A stretch of DNA of 64,000 nt from Geobacter sp. FeAm09 (GTDB lineage Bacteria; Desulfobacterota; Desulfuromonadia; Geobacterales; Pseudopelobacteraceae): NCBI RefSeq assembly GCF_008330225.1, contig NZ_CP042466.1, positions 3,900,001 to 3,964,000 on the forward strand, in the 5' to 3' direction. The first letter of the stretch is position 1; every line of letters starts with the position of its first letter. The notes beneath the pieces were generated by a model. That model worked only from the letters and a program-made list of their open reading frames with translations, did no database searches and was not told the DNA's origin. Below, piece by piece: positions 62,688 through 64,000 of this stretch. The position numbers and the translations under genes were made by a program.

Positions 62688-64000
62688 ATGCCGTTTATCT
62701 ATCGTAATCTCATGCTCTCGCCCCATGAGGGGGAAGACCGCCTGCCGGCGCTTGTCGCCGCGCAGTTCGGCGTCCCCCGCGCAGCCCTGCACGGGTTCCG
62801 CATCCTCCGCAAGGGGATCGACGCCCGCCGCAAGCCGCGCATCAAGGTGATCTACACCGTCTCCTTCTCCCTTGCCGACGACGCGCCCCTTTTGGCCCGC
62901 CTCGACCGCGAGCCGGACCTGGAATGGCAACCGGCGCCGGCGCCGGAGGTCTTCCCGACGGTCGGGTCATCCCGGCGGATCGTCATCGTGGGGAGCGGCC
63001 CGGCCGGGCTGTTCGCGGCGCTGCGCCTGGCCAGGTACGGCCTGCCGGCCACCCTGGTGGAGCGGGGGCAGCCGGTGGAGCAGCGCAGCCTGGACGTGCA
63101 GAAGTTCTGGAAGACCGGGCTCTTGGACCCGGAGAGCAATGTCCAGTTCGGCGAAGGGGGGGCCGGCACCTTCTCCGACGGCAAGCTGACCTGCCGCTCC
63201 AAAGACCCTCTGGGCTCCTGGGTGCTGGAACAGATGGCCGATTTCGGCGCGCCGCCGGAAATCCGCTACCTGGCCAAGCCCCATATCGGCACCGACCGCC
63301 TGCGCACGGTGGTGGCCGCCATGCGGCGGCACCTCCTGGAGCGGGGGTTCGCCATCCGCTTCGGCTGCCGGCTCACCGACATCGTGACCGCCCGGGGGGC
63401 GTTGCCTCGGTCATCGTCAATGACGGGACGGAGCTGCCGTGCGACCTCTTGGTGCTGGCCAGCGGCCACAGCGCCCGGGACACCTACGAGATGCTGGAGC
63501 GGCGCCGTGTGCCGCTGGAGCGCAAGGCCTTCGCCATGGGGCTGCGGGTGGAGCACCCCCAGGCCCTGATCGACCGCATTCAGTACGGCGGCCCGCGCCA
63601 CCCCAACCTTCCGGCGGCCGACTATGCCGTCGCCTGGAACAACGGCGCCACCGGCCGCAGCGCCTATTCCTTCTGCATGTGCCCCGGCGGGGTGGTCATC
63701 GGCGGCGCCTCCGAGGAGGGGGGCGTGGTCACCAACGGCATGAGCGGCCAGATGCGGGATACCCCGTTCGCCAACAGCGCCCTGGTGGTAAACGTCACCC
63801 CGGACGATTTTAGCGGCGCCGACCCCCTGGCGGGCGTCCGGTTCCAGCGCCACTGGGAGCGCCAGGCCTTCCTGGCCGGCGGGGGCGGCTACCGTGCCCC
63901 GGCGAGCAACCTCATGGGGTTTTTGGGGCTGCCGGGCAAAGGGCTGCTCTCGTCCAGCTACCGCCCGGGCATCGTCGAGGCCGACCTGGATACGGTGCTG
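62688..64000 (+). CDS. NAD(P)/FAD-dependent oxidoreductase, partial and frameshifted
   Basis: Large FAD protein of the uncharacterised YhiN/CbrA-neighbour kind (FAD-dependent oxidoreductase, about 530 aa); the C-terminus lies beyond the window. Residues 1-90 form a domain (YRNLMLSPHEGEDRLPAL), then RIVIVGSGPAGLFAALRLARYG, FGEGGAGTFSDGKLTCRSKD. At 63394-63399 a run of six G appears where seven are needed: the first frame drifts and stops at 63569, whereas the correct sequence (VASVIVNDGTELPCDLLVLASGHSARDTYEMLERRRVPLE, seen in pieces) continues in another frame to the end of the window. One missing base, probably a sequencing error. Confidence 0.85.

Overview
The window looks like a chromosomal segment of a GC-rich, anaerobic, metal- or mineral-reducing deltaproteobacterium, most likely a member of the Geobacteraceae (inference from gene content). 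The main signs are a porin-cytochrome conduit with 8-heme and 12-heme cytochromes in the gene order of Geobacter ombB-omaB-omcB, a periplasmic flavocytochrome-type reductase under a sigma-54 activator, a selenocysteine formate dehydrogenase operon, a heme/siroheme biosynthesis operon, a rubredoxin-first rubrerythrin, and TIGR04073-type small exported proteins. I see no prophage, transposon, CRISPR array, rRNA or tRNA; the region reads as core genome with some accessory cassettes.

Layout. 1-1.6 kb: 3' part of gyrB. 1.7-6.8 kb: a XylR/DmpR-like sigma-54 activator divergent from a tetraheme cytochrome, a Tat-exported FAD reductase and a MetA-type outer-membrane channel. A near-perfect palindrome and a textbook -24/-12 promoter lie between them. 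6.9-13.3 kb: a TetR-controlled RND efflux system in which the permease and the TolC-like outer-membrane factor are one reading frame. 13.5-19.1 kb: Sec-containing formate dehydrogenase (alpha, beta, gamma) plus fdhE. 19.1-23.5 kb: an AI-2E-family membrane protein, a tautomerase, and a DUF350 / glutathionylspermidine-synthase-like / DUF1190-tailed membrane protein module. 23.7-26.3 kb: hslO, truA, a TlpA-like thioredoxin and thioredoxin. 26.4-32.7 kb: precorrin-2 dehydrogenase, ccsB-like, hemA, sfsA, hemC and a cobA-hemD fusion that is frameshifted here. 32.8-37 kb: envelope proteins, a Bcr-type exporter and its TetR neighbour. 37.2-40.4 kb: an oxidative-stress cluster (rubrerythrin, nitroreductase, pirin, peroxiredoxin). 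40.6-45.3 kb: family-B DNA polymerase, two TIGR04073 paralogs, galU, FmdB. 45.3-50.4 kb: an 840-base non-coding leader and the extracellular electron conduit. 50.5-55.3 kb: DUF3108 protein, mtgA, rlmN, rhlE-type helicase. 55.6-59.2 kb: MTA phosphorylase, PfkB kinase, TPR lipoprotein, RodZ-like protein. 59.3-62.7 kb: a signalling block (zinc-ribbon/GAF, receiver, Usp, receiver-histidine kinase, receiver). 62.7-64 kb: start of a large FAD oxidoreductase, also frameshifted.

How the parts fit. Formate oxidation in the periplasm would feed the quinone pool, periplasmic cytochromes would receive electrons, and these could go either to the outer-membrane conduit or to the periplasmic flavoprotein. 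The heme operon with its ccsB-like gene and the thioredoxin-fold proteins would support cytochrome c maturation.

The best candidate for an undescribed system is the 1.7-6.8 kb cassette: an aromatic-type sensor controlling a periplasmic flavocytochrome reductase whose active-site positions differ from fumarate reductase, with its own outer-membrane channel. It is plausibly a respiratory reductase for an unsaturated (possibly aromatic) acid. The RND-TolC single polypeptide is the second. Two genes are broken by what looks like one missing G in a G-run, so single-base errors in homopolymers have to be considered throughout, including at the RND-TolC junction.
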